Assembly (NCBI RefSeq): GCF_009765965.1
Contig: NZ_LMUL01000014.1
Coordinates: 2,281,356 to 2,345,355, forward strand
Direction of reading: 5' to 3'
Length of the DNA: 64,000 nt
Source: Caulobacter sp. S45
Lineage (GTDB): Bacteria; Pseudomonadota; Alphaproteobacteria; Caulobacterales; Caulobacteraceae
Shown: positions 63,875 through 64,000 of the stretch, one piece after another
Numbering within the stretch: the first letter of the stretch is position 1
Layout of the letters: each line of letters starts with the position of its first letter
Notes under the pieces: generated by a model
What the model was told of the DNA's origin: nothing
The model's input: only the letters and a program-made list of their open reading frames with translations
The model's database searches: none
Translations under genes and position numbers: made by a program

Positions 63875-64000
63875 GTGAACGCGCCTGTGACCGCTCCCAC
63901 CAAACCCATCCCCTTCATCGACCTGATGGCCCAACGCCGTCGCCTGGGCGAGCGGATCGACCAAGCCGTGATGGCGGCGGTGAACGCCGGCCAGTGGATC
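63875..64000 (+). CDS. DegT/DnrJ/EryC1/StrS aminotransferase, N-terminal part (cut by window edge)
   Basis: Only the first 42 residues are present, from GTG 63875 with GAGGA about 7 bases upstream. They read MNAPVTAPTKPIPFIDLMAQ and continue with RLGERIDQAVMAAVNAGQWI, the N-terminal pattern of sugar aminotransferases such as those making amino-sugar nucleotides (for example for flagellin or O-antigen glycans). The substrate cannot be inferred from this piece. The frame is open to the window end. Confidence 0.8.
   Translation, partial: MNAPVTAPTKPIPFIDLMAQRRRLGERIDQAVMAAVNAGQWI

Overview
The window is chromosomal DNA of a high-GC alphaproteobacterium, most likely a member of the Caulobacterales (Caulobacter/Phenylobacterium-like). 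The main reasons are the gene orders ctaC-ctaD-ctaB-coxF-ctaG-ctaE-DUF983-SURF1-thrC and tsaE-amgK-murU-addB-addA-trxA, an alpha-type AddB, a perosamine pathway like the one that builds Caulobacter S-LPS, and a TPR-glycosyltransferase resembling the flagellin modifier FlmG. The assignment is inferred from gene content and order; no marker gene was compared.

Region 1 (about 0.27-25.1 kb) is a surface-polysaccharide locus. It starts with a tight rfbC-rfbD-rfbA-rfbB operon (dTDP-L-rhamnose). A GT4-GT2 fusion, a GT2 protein and a three-domain-type methyltransferase follow, then gmd and rmd (GDP-D-rhamnose). After a 0.56 kb gap come a small unknown protein, a tandem GT-B protein, a GT4 protein, a methyltransferase with an added C-terminal module, perB and per (GDP-N-acetylperosamine), two more glycosyltransferases, and a repeat-rich unknown protein. 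Gmd supplies the common intermediate for both Rmd and Per, so the locus can make three deoxysugar donors. No flippase, polymerase or ABC exporter is visible, so export genes must lie outside the window. From about 12.6 kb the DNA is visibly richer in A/T than the right half, which suggests horizontal transfer or mosaicism. The region ends at a tRNA-Arg(CCT) gene whose 3' end faces the cluster.

Region 2 (25.5-42.4 kb) is housekeeping: a [2Fe-2S] ferredoxin and its FAD reductase; tsaE; amgK and murU (peptidoglycan recycling); addB and addA (double-strand break repair); trxA; and, on the other strand, fumC, a putative lipoprotein, a GST and a 59-residue DUF4169 protein. An enoyl-CoA hydratase-like protein, a COG3650-like lipoprotein, cysK and an orphan vsr follow.

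Region 3 (42.6-50.7 kb) encodes the aa3-type cytochrome c oxidase and its assembly factors, ending in SURF1 and thrC. A strong intrinsic terminator separates ctaD from ctaB.

Region 4 (50.7-64 kb) holds a translation-coupled sixA-like/DUF952/pyrD set, a DinG-like helicase divergent from an Lhr-type helicase plus PdeM nuclease, an arsRBC operon, an Ldh-family oxidoreductase coupled to a TPR-glycosyltransferase, and the 5' end of a DegT/StrS aminotransferase cut by the window edge. The Lhr gene carries an in-frame 153-bp palindromic element, the most unusual structure I found on the right side.
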